DNA from: Methylobacterium sp. CB376
Lineage (GTDB): Bacteria > Pseudomonadota > Alphaproteobacteria > Rhizobiales > Beijerinckiaceae
DNA length: 64,000 nt
NCBI RefSeq assembly: GCF_029714205.1
Contig: NZ_CP121648.1
Location: forward strand, 5,529,001 to 5,593,000
Reading direction: 5' to 3'
The position numbers and the translations under genes were made by a program. Shown one piece after another: positions 30,206 to 37,961 of the stretch; the first letter of the stretch is position 1; each line of letters begins with the position of its first letter. Below the pieces are notes generated by a model, which did not search any database, was not told where the DNA came from, and was given only the letters and a program-made list of their open reading frames with translations.

Positions 30206-30367
30206 CTCATGCGACATCCGGTCGATGGCTTTGCCATCCCCGATTTCGGCAACGCGGATGTCGGCGTCGCTCAGGCGCCGCGCGGGCTCATGCGACATCC
30301 GGTCGATGGCTTCGCCATCCCCGATTTCGGCAACGCGGATGTCGGCTTCGCTCGGGCGCCGCGCGGG
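30206..30367. repeat. two tandem 81-bp hairpin units (module A plus linker)
   Basis: Two units with an exact 81-bp period (30206-30286, 30287-30367). Each holds an outer inverted repeat CGACATCCG/CGGATGTCG (first unit 30212-30220 with 30255-30263) enclosing an inner hairpin GATGGC-TTT-GCCATC (30224-30238). Each is followed by the 25-nt linker (30264-30288 and 30345-30369). The linker reappears behind a different hairpin at 35501-35525 and 37034-37058. Confidence 0.85.
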
Positions 30368-30371
30368 CTGG

Positions 30372-30410
30372 TGATCCGGGATCCGCTTCGATCAAGCCGA
30401 TCCCGGATCA
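30372..30410. repeat. 17-bp-stem palindromic repeat (copy 2)
   Basis: Same palindrome as at 13261 and 35528: arms 30372-30388 and 30394-30410, loop CGATC, one mismatch. It directly follows the second linker of the A-module array. Its right-hand TCA (30408-30410) is the stop codon of the leftward small gene. Confidence 0.8.
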
Positions 30411-30617
30411 GCCCTTGAGCGGCAGCCAGATCGGCTCGGGCTCCTCGGGCGGCAGGGCCGCCGCCACCGCGTCCAGATCGACCGTGTAGCGGTCGGTCAG
30501 CAGGCGCCAGACCTCCCGGCGGCTTCCCGCATCGCGGCCCAGCCTGGCGAGCGCGGCGGCGAGGTGGGCCGGATGGGTGAGGGCTGGGCGGGGGAGCAGC
30601 GGATCCGTCTGCGGCAT
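30408..30617 (-). CDS. small hypothetical protein
   Basis: A 69-aa frame starting MPQTDPLLPRPALTHPAHL and ending EEPEPIWLPLKG. I do not recognise the family. The central helix-forming part (LAAALARLGRDAGSRREVWRLLTDRYTVDLDAV) has the composition of a real protein. Only the stop codon comes from the adjacent palindrome. Function unknown; it may not be a gene. Confidence 0.5.
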   Translation of the reverse strand: MPQTDPLLPRPALTHPAHLAAALARLGRDAGSRREVWRLLTDRYTVDLDAVAAALPPEEPEPIWLPLKG

Positions 30618-30963
30618 CGTTCGGCCTCGGGCTGGGCTCCCCGGGACCCTGCGCGCAAATGGTTAACGCGTTCTTAATCCCACGTCGTCCGGGCCGCGGA
30701 ACCCGACCTTCCTTGCGTCAGCTCCGCATCAATACTGGACCCGGGAAAGGGGCGGGGCGCGAAGGAGGCGGGACATCGACCGGCTCTCGATGATCGCGCC
30801 GCGAGCACGATCGGATCGCGCGCCGCAGCCGCGGCGGGCCCGGAGCCGTCGATGGGTCGGGATCCGGCGCGGCGCCGCCGGCGCGGCGGACGATCCGCCC
30901 CCTGCCCCGGGGCGGGCGCGGCCGCGAGGCGCGCGCCCTCGCGCGGCGCGCGCCGGGAAGCAC
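30618..30963. other. intergenic region with flagellin terminator
   Basis: A 346-bp gap. An AT-richer stretch (about 30655-30680) just upstream of the small leftward gene may hold its promoter. The right part is over 80% G+C and ends with the flagellin hairpin. No gene was seen. Confidence 0.4.
30928..30954 (-). terminator. GC hairpin downstream of flagellin
   Basis: GGCGCGCGCC occurs at 30928-30937 and 30945-30954. Being self-complementary, the two copies form a 10-bp stem with a 7-nt loop, 9 nt past the flagellin stop codon. Confidence 0.55.
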
Positions 30964-32856
30964 TCAGCGCAGGAGCTGGAGGATCGCCTGCTGCGCCTGG
31001 TTGGCGAGCGACAGCGCCGACGTGCCGAGCGAGGTGCGGGTCTGCAGCGCCTGCGAATTCGCCGCTTCCTCGTTCATGTCCGCGTTGGTCAGGTTCGCCG
31101 CGCCGGTGTCGAGCACGGTGATGAGCTGCTTGGTGAAGTCCTGCCGGTTCTGCACCACGGCGAGGTTCGCGCCGAGCGACGCGGCCTGGTTCTTCAGCGC
31201 GCTGGCGGCCGAGTTGATGGTGGCGAGCACCTTGTTGATCGCGATGCTCTCCACGAAGTCGGCCTGGCCGACCGGCGTCAGGCCGAGGCTCGCCGCGGAC
31301 ACGTTGACCCCGGTCACGGAGAGCTGCGACGTGCTGCGCTCGTTGAAGTTGAGCGTCAGGTTGTCCCCGGCGAGCAGGTTGACGCCGTTGAAGCTCGCAT
31401 CGGCGGCGAGTTGGTCGATCTGGGTGAGCAGGCCGTTATAGGTCGTCACGAGGCCGTTGCGCGCCGTGAGGCCGTCGCCGCCGATCGTGGCGATCGCCGT
31501 GCCGGTGTTGAACGGGTTGGCGACGTTGTTCGAGGTCGGGGGCGGCGAGGCGATCAACGTCAGGCTGTCGGCGCCGGCCTCGTTGGTGGTGGTGAGCTTG
31601 ATCTGCCCCGTCGTGGGATCGAGGGTCGCCTGCGCGTTGGCCGGGGCGAGCGCCGCGTTGAGCTGCGTCAGGGTCGAGATCTGGCCCGCGGCGGGGCCGA
31701 AGGTCAGGGTCACGCCGGTGCCGTTCGCCACCCGCACCGTGATGGTCTGGCCGTTGAGCGGGCTCTGCTTGAAGTTCGTGCCGGAACCGGCCCCGAGGCC
31801 GGCCCCGAAGCTCGTGGTGCTGAAGCCGAGATTGGCGACCTTGCCGGTGGCGGTGCCGCCGTCGCCGAGGGCGATGGTGGTGGCGGGATCCGCCGCCGTG
31901 AAGACGAATTTCTGGCTCACCGCGTCGTAGGCCGCGGTCACGGCGCCGCCGGTGGCGGTGCCGACCTTCTGGGCGAGGGAGGCCAGGGTGTCGTTGCGGG
32001 CGATCGTCACCGAGCGGCCGTTCACCGTGAAGGAATCCCCGACCTGAAAGCCGAGGCCGGTGGCGAGCGTCGTCGCCGTCGGCACGAAGACGTTGCTCGA
32101 CTGCGTGACCGTGCCGAACAGCTTGGTGGTCGCGGCGTCGGTCCCGATGCTGAAGGGCGCACCGTCCGCCGTGCCCTTGGCGACCAGCGTGTTGGGGGTG
32201 GCGCCGCTCGGCGCGACCGTGATCGACGATCCGGCGGCCTTGAGCTGGGCCGTGATCGAGGCGGCCAAAGCCGTCGGGCTGGCGTCGTCGATCCCCTTGT
32301 TCACCGTGACCTGAACCCCGTCGATGGTCACCGTCAGGCTGTTGCTCGACGTGAACAACGCCGCCTGGATCGCGGCCGTATTGCTGAGATCGACGCTGCC
32401 CGTCATGGTCAGCTGCACGGCCGTGGCGGGCGGCAGCGAGCCGATCGCGGCATCGCTCGCCGCCGCGGTCGGGCCGATCGAGAGCAGGTTCGTGCTCGTG
32501 GCCCCGGTCAGGGTGGTCGAGGCCACGCTGGCCTTGGCCGAGAAGGCATTGGCGGAGGAGAGCGCCTGCTGGGCCACCGATTTCAGCTGTTCGGTGAGGC
32601 TCTTCAGCTTGGTGATGCCGGTATTGGCGGCCTGGATCACCTGGATGCCGTTCGAGACCCCGTCGAGGAGCGCGCTGAGCCCGGCCGACCGCGCCGTCAG
32701 CCCGTCGGCCGTGAAGTAGTTGGTCGGGTTGTCGAGGGCCGTGTTGACCTTCTTGCCGGTCGCGAGGCGGTTCTGGGTGGTGGCGAGCAGGCTCGCCGTG
32801 TCCTGCAGCGACAGCAGGTTCTGACGCGTCGCAGCCGAGAGGGTGATGGACGACAT
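30964..32856 (-). CDS. flagellin, enlarged central domain
   Basis: A 630-aa flagellar filament protein. The N-terminal D0/D1 (MSSITLSAATRQNLLSLQDTA, LATGKKVNTALDNPTNYFTADGL) and C-terminal D1/D0 (LGANLAVVQNRQDFTKQLITVLDTGA through LANQAQQAILQLLR) are typical of alphaproteobacterial flagellins. The middle, about residues 110-500, is a large Thr/Ala/Gly-rich surface domain. No signal peptide, as expected for type III export. No other flagellar genes are near; a chemotaxis receptor lies 7 kb away. Confidence 0.93.
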   Translation of the reverse strand: MSSITLSAATRQNLLSLQDTASLLATTQNRLATGKKVNTALDNPTNYFTADGLTARSAGLSALLDGVSNGIQVIQAANTGITKLKSLTEQLKSVAQQALSSANAFSAKASVASTTLTGATSTNLLSIGPTAAASDAAIGSLPPATAVQLTMTGSVDLSNTAAIQAALFTSSNSLTVTIDGVQVTVNKGIDDASPTALAASITAQLKAAGSSITVAPSGATPNTLVAKGTADGAPFSIGTDAATTKLFGTVTQSSNVFVPTATTLATGLGFQVGDSFTVNGRSVTIARNDTLASLAQKVGTATGGAVTAAYDAVSQKFVFTAADPATTIALGDGGTATGKVANLGFSTTSFGAGLGAGSGTNFKQSPLNGQTITVRVANGTGVTLTFGPAAGQISTLTQLNAALAPANAQATLDPTTGQIKLTTTNEAGADSLTLIASPPPTSNNVANPFNTGTAIATIGGDGLTARNGLVTTYNGLLTQIDQLAADASFNGVNLLAGDNLTLNFNERSTSQLSVTGVNVSAASLGLTPVGQADFVESIAINKVLATINSAASALKNQAASLGANLAVVQNRQDFTKQLITVLDTGAANLTNADMNEEAANSQALQTRTSLGTSALSLANQAQQAILQLLR

Positions 32857-33346
32857 CCGAGCGGAATCCTGTCGTTCGGTATCCCCGGGTTCGGGGATGC
32901 GCGCACTTGTCGCTTACGGTCAGTTTACGAGCGTATGGTTGAGTGTTGGTTAATGCGGTCGCGCGTCTGATCCGATTCGAGACTTGGAATTAAGAATCGC
33001 GCCGCGCGAGTTCCACCCGGCCGTCAGGCGCGCTTCTCTCAAGAACAGGTATGGTTAAAATCGGACCTCAGGCCCGCCGCGATCGTAATGCGCGCGCGTG
33101 ATCCGCGGCCGCGCGCCAAGGATTGCGGTCGTCCCGGGCGCGGGCGGGGCCTCTGAGCGAACAGGACCGATCCCGTGGCCCGGTCTGCCCTGAGAAAGGT
33201 TGCGCTCAAGGCGATTGACGCTGCGCCATTACGGCACGGAGGGGGCGGGCCGGGGCGCCGGGCCGGTGCCTGCGCGGCGCCGGCCGGGACAGGTGGCACG
33301 CGGATTGCTGCCGGGCCCGGCGGGGCGGCCGGCCCGGCGGTCGGGC
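32857..33346. other. flagellin upstream region
   Basis: A 490-bp gap between flagellin and the uracil-type permease, both leftward. An AT-rich patch at about 32905-33060 probably holds the flagellin promoter. I could not match a sigma28 or sigma54 consensus with confidence. No gene was seen. Confidence 0.45.
32881..32898 (-). promoter_or_regulatory. hairpin in the flagellin 5' leader
   Basis: ATCCCCG, loop GGTT, CGGGGAT form a perfect 7-bp stem 24 nt upstream of the flagellin ATG. In Caulobacter the flagellin leader is the target of FlbT; a similar post-transcriptional role here is speculation. Confidence 0.3.
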
Positions 33347-34642
33347 TCAATCCGGCTCGTCCCGCAGGAGGTGGTAGAGCAGGATCGAGGCGGCGGTCGC
33401 CGTGCCGATGCCGCCGAGCCGGAACTGACCGAGGCTCACCGTGAAGTCGCCGGCCCCGAGCACCAGGGCGGTGCCGACGGTGAGCAGGGTCCGGGTGCGC
33501 GAGAAATCGACCCGGTTCTCCACGAAGATGCGCCCCGCCGTGGCGGCGATCAGGCCGAACACCACCACCGCCAGGCCGCCGATCACCGGGCCGGGGATCA
33601 GCAGGATCGCGGCGCCGAATTTCGGCGAGAGCCCGAACAGGATGGCGACGAGGCCGGCGGTGGCGAAGACCAGGGTGGAGTAGATGCGCGTGACCGCCAT
33701 CACGCCCATGTTCTCCGCGTAGGTGGTCACGCCCGTGCCGCCGAAGGCCCCCGACAGCATCGTGGCGAGGCCGTCGCCGAGGAAGGCCCGGCCCAGATAG
33801 GGGTCGAGGTCGCGGCCGGTCATCGCCGCGATGGCCTTCACGTGGCCGAGATTCTCCGCGACCAGCACCAGGGCGACCGGGGCGATCAGCGCGATCGCCG
33901 CCGGCTCGAAGACCGGCGCGGCGAAACGCGGCCAGCCGAACCAGGGCGCCTCGGCCACCCGCGCGAGGTCGAGGGGCGGGGCGAGGCCGAGACCGTTCGC
34001 GAGGCCGGCATACAGGAGCGTGGCGGCGAGGGCCCCGATCAGCAGGGGCAGCCGCCGGGCGGCGCCCGGCAGCGAGGCGGCGAGCCCCACCGCCGCCACC
34101 GTGAAGAGCCCCACCCCCACCGCGAGCCCGGAGCCCGAGATGCCCTTCACGCCGATCGGCGCGAGGTTGAGGCCGATCGCCCCGACGATCGCGCCGGTCA
34201 CCGCCGGGGGCATCAGCCGGCCGATCCAGGCATGGCCCGCGACCATGACGACGCCGCCGATGAGAGCGTAGAGCGCCCCGGCCGCCACGATGCCCCCGAG
34301 CGCCACCGGGAGGTTCGGGTTGGGGCCGCTGCCGCCGTAGCCGGTCGCGGCGATCACCACGGCGATGAAGGCGAAGCTGGAGCCCAGATAGCTCGGCACC
34401 CGGCCGCCGACCACGACGAAGAACAGGAGCGTGGCGATGCCGGAGAACAGGATGGCGAGGTTGGGATCGAATCCCATCAGCAGCGGCGCGAGGGCCGTCG
34501 AGCCGAACATCGCGACGACGTGCTGGAGGGCGAGCACGAGCATCTGGCCCAGCGGCGGCCGCTCGTCGGACAGGATCACCCCTCCCCGGCTGAGGCGCCA
34601 GCGCGGCCATCCCGACGGCCCGTCCCGGTCCCGCTGCTCCAT
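33347..34642 (-). CDS. uracil/xanthine-type permease (UraA/RutG-like, NCS2)
   Basis: A 431-aa membrane protein of the nucleobase/ascorbate transporter family with about 12-14 hydrophobic segments. It shows LALQHVVAMFGSTALAPLL near the N-terminus and GGTGVTTYAENMGVMAVT, hallmark of UraA-type uracil carriers. GGGGGAGGAG precedes the ATG at 34642. It follows a hydrolase gene after 77 bp on the same strand, so the two are probably cotranscribed. Exact nucleobase is inferred. Confidence 0.9.
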   Translation of the reverse strand: MEQRDRDGPSGWPRWRLSRGGVILSDERPPLGQMLVLALQHVVAMFGSTALAPLLMGFDPNLAILFSGIATLLFFVVVGGRVPSYLGSSFAFIAVVIAATGYGGSGPNPNLPVALGGIVAAGALYALIGGVVMVAGHAWIGRLMPPAVTGAIVGAIGLNLAPIGVKGISGSGLAVGVGLFTVAAVGLAASLPGAARRLPLLIGALAATLLYAGLANGLGLAPPLDLARVAEAPWFGWPRFAAPVFEPAAIALIAPVALVLVAENLGHVKAIAAMTGRDLDPYLGRAFLGDGLATMLSGAFGGTGVTTYAENMGVMAVTRIYSTLVFATAGLVAILFGLSPKFGAAILLIPGPVIGGLAVVVFGLIAATAGRIFVENRVDFSRTRTLLTVGTALVLGAGDFTVSLGQFRLGGIGTATAASILLYHLLRDEPD

Positions 34643-34719
34643 GGCGGCTCCTCCCCCGCGCCTCCTCTGCCGCATCTCCCGCGCGCAGGCCAGCGCGGCG
34701 CGGCGCCTCCGGAGCCCCC

Positions 34720-35367
34720 TCACGCCCCGCTGAGGTGCCGCTGCAGGAAGCGCTGCACCCGCGCCGCGGCGTCGAACTGCGCGGCCCCGACCAGGGCGTG
34801 CCCCTGGTCGGGATAGATCCGGATCTCGTGGGGGGTGCCCTGCTCCGCCAGCAGGCGGGCGATCGCGTGGGCCTGCGCGACCGGCACGATCGGATCGCGC
34901 GCCCCGTGCAGGATCAGGGTCGGCGGCAGGCGCGGCCGGCGCGCCGCGAGCCCCTCGGGCAGGGGCCCGAAATAATCGACGATCGCCCTGATCCCGGCCA
35001 GGGAGGCGGCCGTCTCGAAGGCCAGGGCCGCGCCGAGCGAGACCCCCACGAGGCCGATCCGCTGCGCGTCCACGCCGGGCTGGCGCGCGAGCCAGCCGAC
35101 CGCGTCGCGCACCGTCCCGGCCCAGAGCGGGAAATCCTGCCGGAGCCGGGAATAGGCGACCCGGCGGTCGCCGGTGCGGTCGAGGTAGTGCACGAAGCCG
35201 ACCGGGTAGCCCGCGGCCGCGAAGGTGCGGGCCGCCAACCGGTAGCCCTCCGCGAAGCTGAGCCCGTCCGCCCCGTGCAGGAGGAGGAGGGCCGGGGCGG
35301 CCGGCCCGCCCCCCGCCGCGAACCACTCCACCGCGATCCGCGTCCCGCCACTCGTGAAGCTCAGCAT
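34720..35367 (-). CDS. dienelactone hydrolase-like alpha/beta hydrolase
   Basis: A 215-aa alpha/beta hydrolase. It has LLLLHGADGLSFAEGYRLAARTFAAAGYPV, the nucleophile elbow GVSLGAALA, then LILHGARDPIVP (Asp) and DQGHALVG (His). Overall layout is dienelactone-hydrolase-like, but the nucleophile is Ser rather than that family's usual Cys. The start at ATG 35367 gives the family N-terminus. Natural substrate unknown; the downstream permease is the only contextual hint. Confidence 0.8.
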   Translation of the reverse strand: MLSFTSGGTRIAVEWFAAGGGPAAPALLLLHGADGLSFAEGYRLAARTFAAAGYPVGFVHYLDRTGDRRVAYSRLRQDFPLWAGTVRDAVGWLARQPGVDAQRIGLVGVSLGAALAFETAASLAGIRAIVDYFGPLPEGLAARRPRLPPTLILHGARDPIVPVAQAHAIARLLAEQGTPHEIRIYPDQGHALVGAAQFDAAARVQRFLQRHLSGA

Positions 35368-35463
35368 GCTCCGGCCTCGAATCCCGCCCGCTGGTCGTCG
35401 CCCCGGCCGCACCAACTCGCGGTCCGCGGCGAAGGATGCGGGGCGGGGGCCGGAGGACTCGTA

Positions 35464-35525
35464 CCAAATCCGCTTGATCCCTTCGGGATGGCGGATTTGG
35501 GCTTCGCTCAGGCGCCGCGCGGGCT
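35464..35525. repeat. hairpin module B plus 25-nt linker (copy 1)
   Basis: Outer stem CCAAATCCGC (35464-35473) with GCGGATTTGG (35491-35500), inner hairpin ATCCC-TTC-GGGAT (35477-35489), then the 25-nt linker (35501-35525). The head has no similarity to module A at 30.2 kb, but the linker differs from those copies by only one or two bases. It is followed 2 nt later by the 17-bp-stem palindrome. Confidence 0.85.
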
Positions 35526-35527
35526 CG

Positions 35528-35566
35528 TGATCCGGGATCCGCTTCGATCAAGCGGATCCCGGATCA
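35528..35566. repeat. 17-bp-stem palindromic repeat (copy 3)
   Basis: A perfect 17-bp stem (35528-35544 with 35550-35566) and loop CGATC. The right-hand TCA (35564-35566) is the stop codon of the leftward MFS gene, as in the other two copies where the palindrome end is also a gene's stop. Confidence 0.85.
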
Positions 35567-36886
35567 GGCGGCCCGGTCGCTCCGGCGCAGGCTCTCCGGC
35601 ATCGCGGTGAGCAGCAGGATGGCGGCGAGCAGGCAGAGCGCGCCGATGCCGTAGAGGGCCGGCGTGGTCGAGCCGGTCAGGTCCTTGACCCAGCCGACCA
35701 TCACCGGGCTGACGATGCCGCCGAACTGGCCCAGCGTGTTGATGAGCGCGATGCCGCCCGCCGCGCCGACCCCGGTGGTGAGCTTCGCCGGCAGCGTCCA
35801 GAAGGCCGGGATCGAGGCGATGATGCCCGAGCCGAGCAGGGCGAGCGCCAGCATCAGCGGCACGATCTGGCGGTCGAACAGGCCGGCGGCGAAGAAGCCG
35901 AGCGCCGCCGCGACGGCGAGGGCCGCCACGAATTTCGGCCGCTCGCCCGAGGCGTCGGACAGGCGCCCGACCACCACCATGCTGATCGCGCCGCAGATGT
36001 AGGGGATCGCCGTCAGCAGGCCGACCGAGGCCGCCGCGCCGCCGCTCGCGGTCTTGATCAGGTCCGGCCCCCAGAAGTTCAGGCCGTAGGAGCCCACCTG
36101 CAGCAGGAAGTACACGAAGGCGATGAGCAGGAAGCCCGGCTGCCGGATCGCGCCCCAGAGCGAGTGGTCGCCGATGTCGCGGTTGTGGTGGGCGATGCGC
36201 GAGGCGAGCAGGTCCTTCTCGCGCGCCGAGAGCCAGCGCGCGTCCGAGACCCGGTCCTCGAGGCGGGTCAGGACCAGCGCGCCGAGGAGGAGGCAGGGCA
36301 GGCCGCCGGCCAGGAAGAGCCACTGCCACCCGGTGAGCCCGAGGGCACCGTCGAGGCCGCCGAGGATCAGGCCGGCCAGCGGCGCCCCGAAGATCCCCGA
36401 GAAGGCCGAGGCCACGAACATGAAGGAGGTGATGCGGCCGCGATGCGAGGCCGGGAACCACAGGGTGAGGTAGTACAGGATGCCCGGGGCGAAACCCGCC
36501 TCCATCGCGCCGATCACGAAGCGCAGGGCGTAGAAGTGCCATTCCGCGCGGATGAAGATCATCAGCGCGGTGGCGATGCCCCAGGAGATCATGATGCGGG
36601 CGATCCAGCGCCGCGCCCCCACCCGGTAGAGCATCAGGTTCGAGGGCACCTCGAAGATGACGTAGCCGACCACGAACATGCTGGCGCCGAGACCGTACGC
36701 CACGTTGCTGAAGCCGAGGTCGCTCTGCAGCTGGAACTTGGCGAAGCTGATGTTGATGCGGTCGAAGAAAGCGACCATGTAGCAGATCATGATGAGCGGC
36801 ATCAGCCGCCACGCGACCTTGCGGACGACGCTCCGCTCCGTGACCTCATCGATTCCGGCGAGCGGGCCGGCGGTGGCGATGGCCAT
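35564..36886 (-). CDS. MFS transporter, anion:cation symporter (ACS) type
   Basis: A 440-aa 12-TM major facilitator. The N-terminus RLMPLIMICYMVAFFDRINISFAKFQL is characteristic of the ACS family (phthalate, tartrate and other organic-anion importers), as is YGLGASMFVVGYVIFEVPSNL. AGGAGGAAACG precedes the ATG. It lies directly downstream, same strand, of HMG-CoA lyase-like and CoA-transferase genes' neighbourhood (they are upstream across a 154-bp gap), suggesting import of an acid that is then activated and cleaved. Substrate is inferred only in class. Confidence 0.9.
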   Translation of the reverse strand: MAIATAGPLAGIDEVTERSVVRKVAWRLMPLIMICYMVAFFDRINISFAKFQLQSDLGFSNVAYGLGASMFVVGYVIFEVPSNLMLYRVGARRWIARIMISWGIATALMIFIRAEWHFYALRFVIGAMEAGFAPGILYYLTLWFPASHRGRITSFMFVASAFSGIFGAPLAGLILGGLDGALGLTGWQWLFLAGGLPCLLLGALVLTRLEDRVSDARWLSAREKDLLASRIAHHNRDIGDHSLWGAIRQPGFLLIAFVYFLLQVGSYGLNFWGPDLIKTASGGAAASVGLLTAIPYICGAISMVVVGRLSDASGERPKFVAALAVAAALGFFAAGLFDRQIVPLMLALALLGSGIIASIPAFWTLPAKLTTGVGAAGGIALINTLGQFGGIVSPVMVGWVKDLTGSTTPALYGIGALCLLAAILLLTAMPESLRRSDRAA

Positions 36887-36996
36887 CGTTTCCTCCTGGT
36901 TTGGATGGGCGCACGCGCCCGTGAGGGGCCGCGTCGTCGCGCATGGGGGGGAGCGCGGGGCCGCCTTCGGACGGGCGGCTTCCCGCGCGGGTCATT

Positions 36997-37058
36997 CCAA
37001 ATCCGCTTGATCCCTTCGGGATGGCGGATCTGGGCTTCGCTCAAGCGCCGCGCGGGCT
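36997..37058. repeat. hairpin module B plus 25-nt linker (copy 2), entering a coding region
   Basis: CCAAATCCGC (36997-37006) pairs with 37024-37033 (9 of 10), with the same inner hairpin as at 35.5 kb, then the linker (37034-37058). No terminal palindrome follows. The linker forms the last five codons and stop (SPRGA, TGA at 37043-37041) of the leftward HMG-CoA lyase-like gene. Confidence 0.85.
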
Positions 37059-37961
37059 CGGGTGGAGGTCGCAGGGCCGGCCGGCCTTGGCGACCTGGCC
37101 CGGAACGTCGTGCCCGACGAGCCGCGGCAGGTCCCGCGACAGGGCGATCAGGGCCGGGAGGTCGAGGCCGGTGGGCACGCCCATCTCGTGGGCCATGCTC
37201 ACCAGGTCCTCGGTGCAGATGTTGCCGGTCGCCCCCGGGGCGAAGGGGCAGCCGCCGAGGCCGCCCAGGGCGGCGTCGAAGCGGCGGGCCCCGGCCTCGT
37301 AGGCGGCGAGCACGTTGGCGAGCCCGGAGCCGCGGGTGTTGTGGAAGTGCAGCGTCAGCCGCTCCGGCCCGACCAGCGCGAGGGCGCGGGCGACGAGCCG
37401 GGCCACCTGCCGGGGATTGGCCATGCCGGTCGTGTCGGCGAGGGTCACCCCGTCGACGCCGAGCGCGCGGTAGCGCTCGACCTGAGCCAGCACCTTGTCC
37501 TCGGGCTGCGCGCCCTCGAAGGGGCAGCCGAAGGCGGTCGCCACCGTGGCGTTGACGCTGACGGGCGCGCCCCGCACCGTCTCCATGATCCGCGCGAAGC
37601 CGGCGATCGAGGCCTCGGGAGTCATGCCCATATTGGCGCGGTTGTGGGTCTCGCTCGCCGAGGCGACGAGATTGATCTCGTCGGCGCCCGCCGCCAGGGC
37701 GCGCTCGGCGCCCCGCGGATTCGGCACCAGGGCCACGTAGGTGGTGCCGGGGCGGCGCCGGATGCCGGAGAAGATTTCGGCCGCGTCGGCGAGGGCCGGC
37801 ACCGCCTTCGGCGAGACGAAGGAGGAGACCTCGATCCGGCTGAAGCCGCAGGCCGAGAGCGCGTCGATCAGCCGGATCTTCTCCGGGGTCGGCACGAAGG
37901 TGGGCTCGATCTGGAAGCCGTCGCGGGTCGCGACCTCCTGGACGATCATGGCGTCGCTCAT
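37041..37961 (-). CDS. hydroxymethylglutaryl-CoA lyase-like protein
   Basis: A 306-aa TIM-barrel lyase of the HMGL-like family. It carries VQEVATRDGFQIEPTFVPT (catalytic Arg-Asp), the metal-binding HFHNTRG, and GGLGGCPFAPGATGN with the active-site Cys. The family cleaves 3-hydroxy-3-methylglutaryl-CoA, or related acids such as citramalyl-CoA, to acetyl-CoA plus a keto acid. Its ATG overlaps the CoA-transferase stop by 4 bp, so the pair probably activates then cleaves one acid. The C-terminal SPRGA comes from an intergenic repeat linker. Confidence 0.9.
   Translation of the reverse strand: MSDAMIVQEVATRDGFQIEPTFVPTPEKIRLIDALSACGFSRIEVSSFVSPKAVPALADAAEIFSGIRRRPGTTYVALVPNPRGAERALAAGADEINLVASASETHNRANMGMTPEASIAGFARIMETVRGAPVSVNATVATAFGCPFEGAQPEDKVLAQVERYRALGVDGVTLADTTGMANPRQVARLVARALALVGPERLTLHFHNTRGSGLANVLAAYEAGARRFDAALGGLGGCPFAPGATGNICTEDLVSMAHEMGVPTGLDLPALIALSRDLPRLVGHDVPGQVAKAGRPCDLHPSPRGA

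Noticed and set aside
30206..30411. CRISPR-like array from the regular 81-bp period
   Set aside because: Only two near-identical full units with no unique spacers and no cas genes; they are tandem hairpin repeats.
32875..32900. Another copy of intergenic hairpin module A upstream of flagellin
   Set aside because: Only the short ATCCCCG-type stem is similar; the outer stem and linker are missing, so resemblance is probably chance.
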